Of a DNA stretch of 64,000 nucleotides, positions 18,417-26,930 are shown in pieces. The notes below the pieces were generated by a model. It made no database searches and was not told where the DNA came from. It worked only from the letters and a program-made list of their open reading frames with translations. The DNA lies in contig JANXBJ010000001.1 of assembly GCA_025057645.1 (NCBI GenBank), positions 116,357 through 180,356 of the forward strand. Reading direction: 5' to 3'. A program made the position numbers and the translations under genes. This DNA is from Anaerolineales bacterium (lineage in GTDB: Bacteria > Chloroflexota > Anaerolineae > Anaerolineales > UBA4823). The first letter of the stretch is position 1, and each line of letters starts with the position of its first letter.

Positions 18417-20843
18417 ATGAAACCTGAGATCAACGTCGTCGTGCAACGCGAGCGCCAGCTCTTGTTCATTGCTCTTGGTGTTGTTTTTCTCTTTGGGTTA
18501 GCCTTAAACTTAGCTACCATTGTTCGTTCGGGAGCTTTAGCTCTTGATCGAGCACAGCAAGTTGGATTGGGATTTCTGGCGTGGGCAGCTTGCCTGGGTG
18601 TAACTTGGAGAGTCGCTCGGGTGGCTGTACCTGAACGCGATCCCTATTTATTGCCTACCGCCTTTCTGCTGATCGGCTGGGGGCTGATGACCCTATGGCG
18701 GCTTTCCCCCTATCACGCCCAGCGGCAGACTCTCTGGCTGGCGGTTTCAAGCCTTCTTTTGACCTTGATCTTGAAAGCCCCATCGGATTTAGTCTACTTG
18801 AAGCGCTATAAGTATCTTTGGCTGAGTGGCGGATTGCTTTTGGTCTTTGCCACATTGATCTTTGGCACAAACCCGGCGGGTTCAGGTCTGCCCCGGCTTT
18901 GGCTGGGGTGTTGCGGGGTCTATCTTCAGCCTTCTGAGCCGATGAAGCTCTTCTTGATTGTATATTTAGCAGCTTATCTTGCCGGAAGTCAGCCATTGCT
19001 TCAAAAAGCGATGGACTCAAAGCAACTCATTGCCTTACTTGCACCCAGCGGGGTAATGAGCCTTTTGGCGATGGGATTGCTGATTGTGCAGCAGGACTTG
19101 GGAACCGCTTCGATCTTCTTTTTCCTCTCCGCGGTTCTCTTTTATTTTGCGACGGAACGGCGCAGCATCCTGTTGTTTGGCGCTCTTGGCATTATCCTTG
19201 GTCTGGGCATAGGTTATGCTTTGTTTGATGTAGTGCGTTGGCGGGTGGAGGCGTGGGTTAATCCCTATTTGGACCCGACTCACCGCTCTTATCAAATTGT
19301 CCAGTCCCTGATTGCTATTGCTAACGGCGGCTTGTTCGGGCGAGGGCTAGGTTTGGGATACCCTGAGCAAGTGCCCGTACCGCATTCGGATTTTATTTAT
19401 GCCGCCATTATGGAAGAGACTGGTTTGATCGGGAGTATTGCTCTGCTCGGCTGTCTGGCTTTGCTCACCTTGCGCGCCATTCTTACGGCGATGCGCAATC
19501 AAGACCGTTTCCAACGCTTGCTGGCTATTGGCATTGCTGCCTATTTTGGCGGGCAGAGCATTCTGATCATCGGCGGCAACCTGCGCCTTTTGCCTTTGAC
19601 CGGGGTGACTTTGCCTTTTCTCTCTTATGGGGGGTCTTCGCTTGTGGTTTCGGGCATCATGCTGGGGTTGCTGTTGCAAATCAGCCATTCGGCACAACCG
19701 CAGCCGGGAATTCTTCCCAATCCCAAACCATATCTCGCCTTTGGTGCTTTACTGTTGTTGGGTTATTTCAGTGTAGCTTTGGCGAGTGGCTGGTTTGCGC
19801 TGGTTCGTGCGCCAATCCTTCTGGCACGCACAGATAACGCCCGCCGCTATATCTACGAGCAACTGGTCCAGCGAGGGACAATCTTCGACCGCGAACTGCG
19901 TCCTTTGGCAGTTTCTGAGAGGGAAGGGCAGTACTATCGACGCAGAGTCCTTTATCCGCCGCTCAGCCCGCTGATTGGGTATTCGCATCCGGTCTTTGGG
20001 CAAAGCGGCTTAGAGCGAAGTCTTGATGTGTGGTTGAGCGGGGAAAGGGGCTACCGCACTTCGGCGATCCTTTGGCAGCGGCTGCTGACCGGCACACCGC
20101 CACCTGGCATTGCTGTGCGTTTGACTCTCGACTTGGAATTCCAAAGAGAGGTTGACCAACTCCTGAGCGGAAAAGTGGGCGCAGCGGTGGTGGTCAATGC
20201 CCGCAGTGGGGACCTCTTGGCGCTTGCCTCGCAGCCAGCCTACGATGCAAATCAATTAAGCGCAAACATTGAGATCTACCTCAAAGACCCAAATACCCCT
20301 TTGCTCAATCGTCCCTTTCAGGGGCGATATGCAATCAACCGCTTGAACTCTTTGCTTTTCTCAAAGGGGATTGCTGCGTTGAGATTTGGCGAACTGCGCG
20401 CCCTTGGGCTGCCCGAAGGTTTAGTGGAAGGGGTTGCAGTGCAAGATGATGTACGGGTTACGCCATTGCAAGCAGTTTGCGCTGCGGCAGCGTTGGCAAA
20501 TGGTGGCCAAAGGGTCCCTTTGCGTGTCTTGGACGCTTTCCACTTGCCCGAGAGTGGTTGGGTGAGCGTTCAACCTGAGAGTACCCCGCTAACAGTCTAT
20601 CGGGCGGAGGAAATCGAGGCTTTGCTCAAAGACCGGAATAGCTTCGAGGGTTTGATGTGGAGTCAGACCGAAAGGATCGTTTCTAGTGGAGAGTTGTCCA
20701 CCAGTTGGTTTGTAGGAGGAACAACCTCCAACTGGCGAGGAGACCCCTTGGCGGTCGTCCTTGTCCTCGAAGGAGAGGATGAAGAGACTGCGCGCAGTAT
20801 AGGCGGAGCTCTCCTAGAAGCGGCGATGTTGAAGGTGGATTGA
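18417..20843 (+). CDS. SEDS (FtsW/RodA) polymerase fused to a degenerate PBP domain
   Basis: An 808-residue fusion. Residues about 15-425 are a ten-helix SEDS peptidoglycan glycosyltransferase, with SYQIVQSLIAIANGGLFGRG and the conserved Asp at 325 in PHSDF. Residues about 460-808 match a class B penicillin-binding protein: RGTIFDRELRPLAVS pedestal start, GAAVVVNARSGDLLA, and NRPFQGRY. The transpeptidase motifs are missing: SxxK should follow NRxxQGxYPPG but the text is GRYAINRLN, and KTGT is replaced near LSTSWFVGGTT. I infer an active polymerase with a non-catalytic PBP partner. FHA genes upstream suggest phospho-dependent control. Confidence 0.8.
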   Translation: MKPEINVVVQRERQLLFIALGVVFLFGLALNLATIVRSGALALDRAQQVGLGFLAWAACLGVTWRVARVAVPERDPYLLPTAFLLIGWGLMTLWRLSPYHAQRQTLWLAVSSLLLTLILKAPSDLVYLKRYKYLWLSGGLLLVFATLIFGTNPAGSGLPRLWLGCCGVYLQPSEPMKLFLIVYLAAYLAGSQPLLQKAMDSKQLIALLAPSGVMSLLAMGLLIVQQDLGTASIFFFLSAVLFYFATERRSILLFGALGIILGLGIGYALFDVVRWRVEAWVNPYLDPTHRSYQIVQSLIAIANGGLFGRGLGLGYPEQVPVPHSDFIYAAIMEETGLIGSIALLGCLALLTLRAILTAMRNQDRFQRLLAIGIAAYFGGQSILIIGGNLRLLPLTGVTLPFLSYGGSSLVVSGIMLGLLLQISHSAQPQPGILPNPKPYLAFGALLLLGYFSVALASGWFALVRAPILLARTDNARRYIYEQLVQRGTIFDRELRPLAVSEREGQYYRRRVLYPPLSPLIGYSHPVFGQSGLERSLDVWLSGERGYRTSAILWQRLLTGTPPPGIAVRLTLDLEFQREVDQLLSGKVGAAVVVNARSGDLLALASQPAYDANQLSANIEIYLKDPNTPLLNRPFQGRYAINRLNSLLFSKGIAALRFGELRALGLPEGLVEGVAVQDDVRVTPLQAVCAAAALANGGQRVPLRVLDAFHLPESGWVSVQPESTPLTVYRAEEIEALLKDRNSFEGLMWSQTERIVSSGELSTSWFVGGTTSNWRGDPLAVVLVLEGEDEETARSIGGALLEAAMLKVD

Positions 20844-21094
20844 GGTCATGCGACCTCTACAGGCGGATTAGCAAGTTGCAGGTCAGAACGGTCGGGTTAG
20901 GAGTAGCTGTGGTCCGGGAGTTTGTCGTTGTGACTCGACATGTGTGCCCGAGTGACTTCCTCCAATTCGGTATAGTATTCCTTATCCTTATGTCTTTAGC
21001 CGACACTCGCAGAGGGCAGTGGGTTCTTCCTCCAAATTCGTTCATTACACCCCGTCTCCCGGAGAGCCTACTATGAAACAAGGCTTATCTGCGG

Positions 21095-21100
21095 TATAAT
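21095..21100 (+). promoter_or_regulatory. -10 box TATAAT for moaA
   Basis: A consensus TATAAT lies 32 nt upstream of the moaA ATG, leaving room for a short leader with an AAGGTGA ribosome site. No -35 consensus was seen. The rest of the 20844-21132 gap shows nothing else. Confidence 0.5.
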
Positions 21101-21132
21101 ATAGAGTGCACTTATCCGAATAAAGGTGACTT

Positions 21133-22113
21133 ATGGCATTCGATCGTTTTGGTCGCCGCCTTAATTATCTCCGCATCAGCTTGACTGACCATTGCAACCT
21201 GAGATGCCTCTATTGTATGCCCGAAGAGATGGTCTTTCGCCCCAACCATGAGTTGATGCAGGATGAAGAAGTGCTCTTCTTAGCAAGGCTTTTCGTGCGC
21301 TTGGGCTTCGACAAGATCCGCTTGACGGGGGGCGAACCCACTGTGCGCATGAATGTAGTCGAGCTGGTGCGCGAGATTGCAGCGATCGAGGGCTTGAAAA
21401 CACTGACCATGACCACCAATGGTATTCTCTTGCCTAAACTGGCGCGGAAGCTCAAAGATGCCGGCCTGCAACGCGTAAATATAAGCCTAGATACACTGCA
21501 AGCGAATAAATTCCGCACCCTTACCCGTTGGGGAAAGTTGGAAGATGTCTGGGCGGGGATTCGCGCTGCTGAAGAAGCTGGCTTGACGCCCGTAAAGATA
21601 AACGCCGTTGTGGTACGCAATTACAACGAGGAGGATGTGGTCGAAATCGCTCGCTTGACCCTCGATCACCCTTGGCAGGTGCGCTTTATTGAGATGATGC
21701 CCTTTGGTGGAGCCACAGAGTTCCAACTGCAGCAATTAGTGACCATGGATGAGGTCTTTGCCAAGATCGAGGCGGCTTTCGGCCCATTAGACAGTGTGCA
21801 TGACGGCGAGTTGGACGGCGAGGCGCGCGTTTATCGCATCCCCGGCGCGCAAGGGGAGTTGGGCTTCATTGCTTCGGTGACCAAGCCCTTCTGTGCTCTG
21901 TGCACGCGGGCGAGGCTCACTGCGGATGGCAAATTGCGCTTGTGCCTTTTGCGTGAGGGGGAAGTGGATTTACTCACTCCCTTACGCCAGGGGGCATCTG
22001 AAGAAGAATTGCGTCAGTTGATCTTAGCAGGCTTATGGGAAAAACCTTGGGGGCACGGCTTGGCGCAAAATGAGATCGCTCTCAACCGCGTGATGAGCGA
22101 GATCGGCGGTTGA
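21133..22113 (+). CDS. moaA: GTP 3',8-cyclase MoaA
   Basis: A radical-SAM enzyme that starts molybdenum-cofactor synthesis from GTP. The 326-residue protein has the SAM-cluster motif CNLRCLYC (C21, C25, C28), a GGEPT motif, and the second [4Fe-4S] site FCALCTRARLT...RLCLL near the C-terminus. It ends with the GG pair required in MoaA. No other moa/mob genes are adjacent. It converges with the DUF2721 gene, 7 bp apart. Confidence 0.93.
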   Translation: MAFDRFGRRLNYLRISLTDHCNLRCLYCMPEEMVFRPNHELMQDEEVLFLARLFVRLGFDKIRLTGGEPTVRMNVVELVREIAAIEGLKTLTMTTNGILLPKLARKLKDAGLQRVNISLDTLQANKFRTLTRWGKLEDVWAGIRAAEEAGLTPVKINAVVVRNYNEEDVVEIARLTLDHPWQVRFIEMMPFGGATEFQLQQLVTMDEVFAKIEAAFGPLDSVHDGELDGEARVYRIPGAQGELGFIASVTKPFCALCTRARLTADGKLRLCLLREGEVDLLTPLRQGASEEELRQLILAGLWEKPWGHGLAQNEIALNRVMSEIGG

Positions 22114-22120
22114 AGTCTCC

Positions 22121-22579
22121 TTACTCGTCTTTTTCTAGAACATCCCTGATGTCGTACTGATAGGCATCCAACGAGACGTTGAGGTCTTGGATAAACGTCA
22201 CAAGCGAGCCGATCAGGAAGAGCATACAGGCGATGAAAAGAGCAATCAACAGGGTGGCGATTTCCCAGTGAAAAAGAGCGGTGAGAAAGATGAGGATCAC
22301 CAGTATGGCCGCCAGCAGTACGCTCAGGGCAGCGAGGGTGATGGCGCGGCGGATCAGAGCAGCCCGTCGATTGAGAATCGCTAGTTGATTGAGAATACGC
22401 TCTTGATCGGCGCCGGGGTTGGTGCGGTGTTCTCGGGCGAGGCTGCGCCCGCGGTCGATCACCCGTCCGAGGCGGTTGGTCATGGTGAGCAGCAACAGGC
22501 CGACGCCGGAGACCAAGATGACCGGTCCAATTGCGGTCTGGAGGATCGGGATCAGTTGTTCTACTGAGGGGGTTGGCAT
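22121..22579 (-). CDS. DUF2721 membrane protein
   Basis: A 152-residue protein with an N-terminal membrane helix, a charged cytosolic stretch rich in Arg, and two further helices, as in DUF2721. A longer frame reaches 22729, but ATG 22579 is chosen: family members start near MPTPSVEQL, and TATAAT lies 6 nt upstream. No Shine-Dalgarno fits, so this is a likely leaderless mRNA. The function of the family is unknown. Confidence 0.75.
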   Translation of the reverse strand: MPTPSVEQLIPILQTAIGPVILVSGVGLLLLTMTNRLGRVIDRGRSLAREHRTNPGADQERILNQLAILNRRAALIRRAITLAALSVLLAAILVILIFLTALFHWEIATLLIALFIACMLFLIGSLVTFIQDLNVSLDAYQYDIRDVLEKDE

Positions 22580-22585
22580 GAAAAA

Positions 22586-22591
22586 ATTATA
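22586..22591 (-). promoter_or_regulatory. Extended -10 (TGGTATAAT) for the DUF2721 gene
   Basis: On the minus strand TGGTATAAT ends 6 nt before ATG 22579, putting +1 at the start codon. The gap from here to 22920 contains only a weak open frame and no recognisable element. Confidence 0.55.
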
Positions 22592-22920
22592 CCATTCTGG
22601 GGGGGCTCTCCCTTCAACGTGAGATGCTTGCGCCTGTATTGGTGTCTTTCCTTCAAACATAGGGAAAGCACTCCCTAAAAGGGGATGGCTGCGCATCATC
22701 TTCGGAAGCTGGGTTCCCTGCAACTCCATGCTCTTGGCCGAGGCCTCGCCACCCCAATCCCTGCGGAATGGAAAGCGAATGTCTCTGTGTGCTGCTTCTG
22801 TAGGCGCACAGGCCTGCGATTCAGCTCCCGGAATCGCACTTATCTGCTAGCCTTGCCAATGAACACCTCGTGCTTTTTCTTCTCCTAGTCCTCCGGGGAC
22901 GGTGAATTTAACATACTCTT

Positions 22921-22963
22921 TTCATTTCCTCTTCACAACTTCTTCAGAGCTCGTTGCTATTCT
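22921..22963 (+). promoter_or_regulatory. Candidate OmpR/PhoB-type operator and promoter
   Basis: TTCA occurs at 22921, 22932 and 22943, exactly 11 bp apart, with the preceding bases also similar (TCTTCA twice). Direct repeats with 11-bp phasing are typical of OmpR/PhoB-family activators. A -10-like TATTCT is at 22958-22963, and the repeats overlap the -35 position, which lacks a good hexamer. GGAGG and ATG 22998 follow. The OmpR-type regulator at 24811 is a plausible binder. Confidence 0.45.
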
Positions 22964-22997
22964 AGAGTCAGTTCAAACAATTCCTTGGAGGTAGTGT

Positions 22998-23543
22998 ATG
23001 CTAAGAATCCTGATGTTAATTGCCCTTGGTGCCGTGATTGGAGTGGTGATTTTAGGCATTGCCGGCATCGCCTTCGCTCAAACCCAAACGCCGCCCGGTA
23101 GTGCTGCCCCAAACAGCCAGCTTGGGGTGGGGTGCTGGAATGTCGGCGGGATGAGGATGGGGCACTGGAGTCAAAGTGGCCGGGCTGGCTTAATACGCAG
23201 ATATTTTATTGCAGCCGTCGCTCCAAAGTTGGGCATGAGTGCTGAAGCTCTGGAGGCTGAGTTGGCGGCGGGAAAGACACTCTGGCAAGTAGCTCAGGCG
23301 CAGGGGATTGCCTGGGCGGAGTTTCGAGCTTTAGTGGTGGAAGCCAGAAAAGAAGCCTTGTCCAAAATGGTAACTGACGGGGTGATTACCCAAGCCCAAG
23401 CCGATTGGATGCTTTCCCATCTGGAGCGGATGTTCCGGAAAGGAGGGCGGTTCGACGGCTGGATGGGCCCTTGCTGCGGCGGCGGCTGGTTTAACCCGCA
23501 AGGACGCCAGACTCCCACACCCACCCCAGGGAGTGGGTATTAG
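22998..23543 (+). CDS. Small secreted Met/His/Cys-containing protein
   Basis: A 181-residue protein with a signal peptide ending near IAFAQ (about 27). The mature part starts with a segment holding GCWNVGGMRMGHW. A helical region (KLGMSAEALEAEL, KTLWQVAQAQGI, ITQAQADWMLSHLERM) has the repeat style of DUF2680/YckD-like extracellular proteins. The tail carries GPCCGGGW and a TPTPTP stretch. Cys, Met and His near both ends could bind metal. GGAGG precedes ATG 22998. The 11-bp repeat operator upstream and the nearby two-component system suggest regulated expression. Confidence 0.6.
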   Translation: MLRILMLIALGAVIGVVILGIAGIAFAQTQTPPGSAAPNSQLGVGCWNVGGMRMGHWSQSGRAGLIRRYFIAAVAPKLGMSAEALEAELAAGKTLWQVAQAQGIAWAEFRALVVEARKEALSKMVTDGVITQAQADWMLSHLERMFRKGGRFDGWMGPCCGGGWFNPQGRQTPTPTPGSGY

Positions 23544-23579
23544 TGCAAGAGGAGGTGTGGTCTATTCAAGCGATGCTCA

Positions 23580-23610
23580 GAGACGGAGGTTCTTGTGGAT
23601 CCTCCGTCTC
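23580..23610 (+). terminator. Hairpin after the secreted-protein gene
   Basis: A 10-bp perfect stem (GAGACGGAGG with CCTCCGTCTC) has an 11-nt loop. No T-run follows, so it may only slow polymerase or protect the mRNA end. Confidence 0.45.
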
Positions 23611-23720
23611 TGATTGGCTCGCTTAGCCGGCAAGAGAGCTTAGCCCGAACGATCGGAATGCTTGTTGCGCCAGTATCAGTATTGAGGAAGGGAGAAAACT
23701 TTGCATGGATTCCCGATCAG

Positions 23721-23726
23721 GTATAA
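23721..23726 (+). promoter_or_regulatory. -10 box TATAAT for asd and the two-component genes
   Basis: TATAAT sits 34 nt before ATG 23761, with a -35-like TTGCAT 15 bp upstream. GAGGGT supplies the ribosome site. It probably drives asd, the response regulator, the kinase and ybaK, which are joined by 0- to 4-nt junctions. Confidence 0.5.
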
Positions 23727-23760
23727 TTTGAGCCCACAGTCTCGTTTTGAGGGTACTGAC

Positions 23761-24810
23761 ATGAGAAAGATTCCGGTTTCGATCCTTGGCGCAACAGGAA
23801 CAGTTGGGCAAAGGTTCGTCCAACTGCTAGACGGGCATCCATGGTTTGAGGTGGTGACTCTGACCGGTTCTGACCGTTCTGTGGGGATGAAATATGCCGA
23901 GGCGTGTCATTGGGTGTTATCTGCGCCCATGCCCGAATGGGCGCGGGGAATGACGATCGTCGAGACCGATCCAAAGACGGTTCAGACACCTATCGCCTTT
24001 TCAGCCTTGCCCGCAAAAACGGCTTGGGAAGCCGAAGCCCAATTGGCGCAAAGCGGGGTCTTGGTCTGCTCAAATGCCTCGGCTTACCGCATGCAGCCGG
24101 ATGTACCGATCTTACTTCCGGAAGTAAACGCTGATCACATTGCAATTTTGGAACATCAGCGAAAACGGCGTGAATGGAGTGGAGGGATCATCACCAACTC
24201 GAATTGTACTTGTACCGGGATGACCATCGCCCTCAAAGCTCTGCACGACGCTTTTGGTGTAGAAAAGGTGTTTGCCGTTTCTATGCAAGCTATTTCCGGG
24301 GCGGGGTATCCCGGAGTGGCCTCGTTAGATATTTGCGATAACATCCTCCCGTATATCGCCGGAGAGGATGAAAAAGTCGAACAGGAGCCACTCAAGATTT
24401 TGGGCTCCCTGAACGGATCCGAGATCAAATTTGCCCCGCTGGTCATTTCGGCGCAGACGAATCGAGTCCCCGTCACTGAGGGGCATACGGTTTGCCTGAA
24501 TGTAAAGTTGAACTCTAAGGCAAGTGCAGAAGTCGCTAAGCAGGTGATGAGCGCCTATCGACCGCCGGAGGTATGTAGGGACTTACCCTTTACCCCGAAA
24601 CCGGTGATACGCGTGCTAGAAGAGGTGGATCGCCCGCAACCTCGCTTGGATCGCGACTTCGGCAATGGGATGGTCACAACGGTTGGGAAAGTGCGCTCGG
24701 ACCCGATCTTTGATCTCAAGTTTGTTGTCCTTTCTCACAACACCGTCCGCGGTGCGGCGGGAGGCTCTATTTATAATGCCGAACTAGCTGTCGCTCAAGG
24801 CTATGTATGA
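23761..24810 (+). CDS. asd: Aspartate-semialdehyde dehydrogenase
   Basis: It reduces aspartyl phosphate to aspartate semialdehyde for Lys, Met and Thr synthesis. The 349-residue protein has the NADP loop GATGTVGQRF at 10-19 and catalytic Cys149 in NSNCTCTG. SGAGYPGV and a TNRVPVTEGHT segment follow. The sequence pattern is the archaeal/fungal-like branch rather than the E. coli type. ATG 23761 has a promoter and ribosome site just upstream. The response regulator begins right after its TGA. Confidence 0.92.
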   Translation: MRKIPVSILGATGTVGQRFVQLLDGHPWFEVVTLTGSDRSVGMKYAEACHWVLSAPMPEWARGMTIVETDPKTVQTPIAFSALPAKTAWEAEAQLAQSGVLVCSNASAYRMQPDVPILLPEVNADHIAILEHQRKRREWSGGIITNSNCTCTGMTIALKALHDAFGVEKVFAVSMQAISGAGYPGVASLDICDNILPYIAGEDEKVEQEPLKILGSLNGSEIKFAPLVISAQTNRVPVTEGHTVCLNVKLNSKASAEVAKQVMSAYRPPEVCRDLPFTPKPVIRVLEEVDRPQPRLDRDFGNGMVTTVGKVRSDPIFDLKFVVLSHNTVRGAAGGSIYNAELAVAQGYV

Positions 24811-25500
24811 ATGACCAAGATTTTGATCATTGAAGATGAAGTCGAATTAGTCAAGGTGCTGCGCTCTTATCTGGAGCAGAGTGGTTACCAAGTGCTCGAT
24901 GCCCAGCGCGGCAATGAGGGACTGTTACTATGGGAACAGCACAAGCCTGCTCTGGTAATCTTAGATTTGAACTTGCCAGGTATGGATGGTCTAGATGTAG
25001 CCCGCCATATTCGGCGCAAGGACAACACTCCTATTTTGATGTTGACCGCCCGGGTAGAGGAGACCGATCAAATTGTGGGGTTGGAGATCGGCGCAGATGA
25101 TTATGTGACCAAGCCTTTTTCGCCGAAGGTGGTGCTGGCACGGGTGAGAGCCTTGTTGCGGCGACTTGAATACGAGCGAACCGTGGCGCAAATTATTCGT
25201 GCTGCTGATCTTGAGATCGATCTCAGTGCTTACTCCGTGCGTCGTGGTGATGAAGAAATCGAACTCACGCCGACCGAGTTCAACCTCTTGAGCGTGATGG
25301 CAAGCCAACCGGGACGAGTTTTTACTCGGCTCCAACTGCTAGAGGCCGTCCAAGGTGTGGCTTACGAAGGATACGAGCGCACCATTGATGCTCATATCAA
25401 GAACTTGCGCGCCAAGCTGGAGAAAGACCCGAAAGACCCAAAGTATATCCAGACCGTTTTCGGGGTTGGCTACCGCTTCGCTCGAACGACTGATGCATGA
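24811..25500 (+). CDS. OmpR/PhoB-family response regulator
   Basis: A 229-residue regulator. The receiver domain (1-120) has the acidic pair near E8/D9, phospho-acceptor D52 (VILDLNLPG) and the TKPF lysine. A winged-helix DNA-binding domain follows (about 130-225) with EIELTPTEFNLL and RTIDAHIKNLR. It starts directly after the asd stop and overlaps the kinase start by 4 nt (ATGA). A candidate binding site with 11-bp repeats lies upstream at 22921. Confidence 0.93.
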   Translation: MTKILIIEDEVELVKVLRSYLEQSGYQVLDAQRGNEGLLLWEQHKPALVILDLNLPGMDGLDVARHIRRKDNTPILMLTARVEETDQIVGLEIGADDYVTKPFSPKVVLARVRALLRRLEYERTVAQIIRAADLEIDLSAYSVRRGDEEIELTPTEFNLLSVMASQPGRVFTRLQLLEAVQGVAYEGYERTIDAHIKNLRAKLEKDPKDPKYIQTVFGVGYRFARTTDA

Positions 25501-26930
25501 CCAAAAAGTTTATCTTAGCTTTCACCTCGGTTGTTCTGATCCCAATTCTGATTATGGTTTGGATCACTCGCCAGACTACGGCCAGCGAAGTGCGTGCCTT
25601 TATGTTCCCGGGGGGAATGGTCAGTCGTGAAGAGCTCATCCGGATATTGGCTGAGTATTATCAAGCTCAAGGTTCCTGGAGCGGGGTAGAAACGTTATTT
25701 GCAACCGGTGGACGGAGGTGGAGGCACGAGTGGCAATGGGGGCAATGGGTGATGCCAGCAGGGAGCGGCATGATGCATGGGATGATGGGGAGGATGAACC
25801 AGCGTCTTCAGATTGCTGATGAGGAAGGAAGAGTAGTCTATGACAGTTTGAATCAAAACATAGGCACAAAATGGAGTGCAGAATATCTGAGGTTTGTGGA
25901 TGCCATCCGAGTTGAAAACCGCACCGTGGGATATCTAGCGGTGGAAGGGGGGATGATCTTCAGCTACGCCGACGAGCGACAGTTATTGGCGAGATTGAAC
26001 CGAGCGGCAATTGTTGCTGCAGTCACCGCTGGCGGTATTGGTCTGGTGGTTGCAATTCTGCTTTCTTACAGCCTAGGGCGGCCAATCCGAGAGCTAACTC
26101 AGGCTGCGGCTCAAATTCGTTCCGGGAATCTTTCCCAGAGGGTGAGAGTCCGCAGCCAAGATGAAATTGGTATTCTTGCTGCTACATTCAATCAAATGGC
26201 CGATGCTCTTGAAAAAGCTGAGCAGGCGCGACAGAGAATGACCGCTGATATTGCCCATGAGCTTCGCAATCCCCTAGCAGTGCAAAGGGCTCATCTCGAA
26301 GCTATGATCGATGGTGTTTACCCTCTCTCGATTGAAAATTTGCAAATTGCTCTGGAGCAAAACCAATTGCTCTTGCGCTTGGTGGAAGATCTGCGCACGC
26401 TAGCCCTTGCTGAGAGTGGGCATTTGCCCCTTGACAAAACCACCGTAAATGTGGCTGAGCTGATCGCCCGCATAGGAGAGATGTTTCATGCTCAAGCGAT
26501 GGAGCGACAAATTCGATTATCTCTGCCAGACTGGTCGAAAGATAATTTCTCTTCACTAGAGGTGCTCGGTGATCCGATGCGCTTGGAGCAAATTTTGGGT
26601 AATCTTCTCTCCAATGCCCTTCGCTACACTCCCGCCGGAGGGGAAATCGCAATCGGCTTAGAAAAGACCAGAGAGCAAGTAAAAATTATGGTCAAAGACA
26701 GCGGCCCCGGAATCCCCGAGAAGGATTTGCCTCACATCTTTGAGCGCTTTTATCGTGCTGACCGCTCGCGCAGTCGTGCGGAAGGGGGGAGTGGGCTCGG
26801 ATTGACGATTGCTCGTAATTTGGCCGTTGCGCATGGAGGGTGGTTGGAAGCCATGAATTCACCCCGAGGCGGGGCAATTTTTATCCTGAGTCTGCCTACG
26901 AAGCGCAAAGAGGACGCAGTTAGCTCATGA
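25497..26930 (+). CDS. Sensor histidine kinase with Met/His-rich sensor
   Basis: A 477-residue membrane kinase. Helix 1 is about 5-24 and helix 2 about 168-192. Between them is an extracytoplasmic sensor of about 140 residues containing MMHGMMGRM (92-100) and a Trp/His/Arg-rich patch just before it. HAMP is about 193-245. The phospho-acceptor is H254 (DIAHELRNPL). The ATPase domain has N (NALRY), DSGPGIP and GSGLGL boxes. The Met/His cluster suggests metal, perhaps copper, sensing, but this is inference. It forms a pair with the regulator at 24811 and overlaps ybaK by 4 nt. Confidence 0.92.
   Translation: MTKKFILAFTSVVLIPILIMVWITRQTTASEVRAFMFPGGMVSREELIRILAEYYQAQGSWSGVETLFATGGRRWRHEWQWGQWVMPAGSGMMHGMMGRMNQRLQIADEEGRVVYDSLNQNIGTKWSAEYLRFVDAIRVENRTVGYLAVEGGMIFSYADERQLLARLNRAAIVAAVTAGGIGLVVAILLSYSLGRPIRELTQAAAQIRSGNLSQRVRVRSQDEIGILAATFNQMADALEKAEQARQRMTADIAHELRNPLAVQRAHLEAMIDGVYPLSIENLQIALEQNQLLLRLVEDLRTLALAESGHLPLDKTTVNVAELIARIGEMFHAQAMERQIRLSLPDWSKDNFSSLEVLGDPMRLEQILGNLLSNALRYTPAGGEIAIGLEKTREQVKIMVKDSGPGIPEKDLPHIFERFYRADRSRSRAEGGSGLGLTIARNLAVAHGGWLEAMNSPRGGAIFILSLPTKRKEDAVSS

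Noticed and set aside
22685..22888. 67-residue plus-strand frame between DUF2721 and the secreted-protein gene
   Set aside because: Weak start context, no domain, odd composition.
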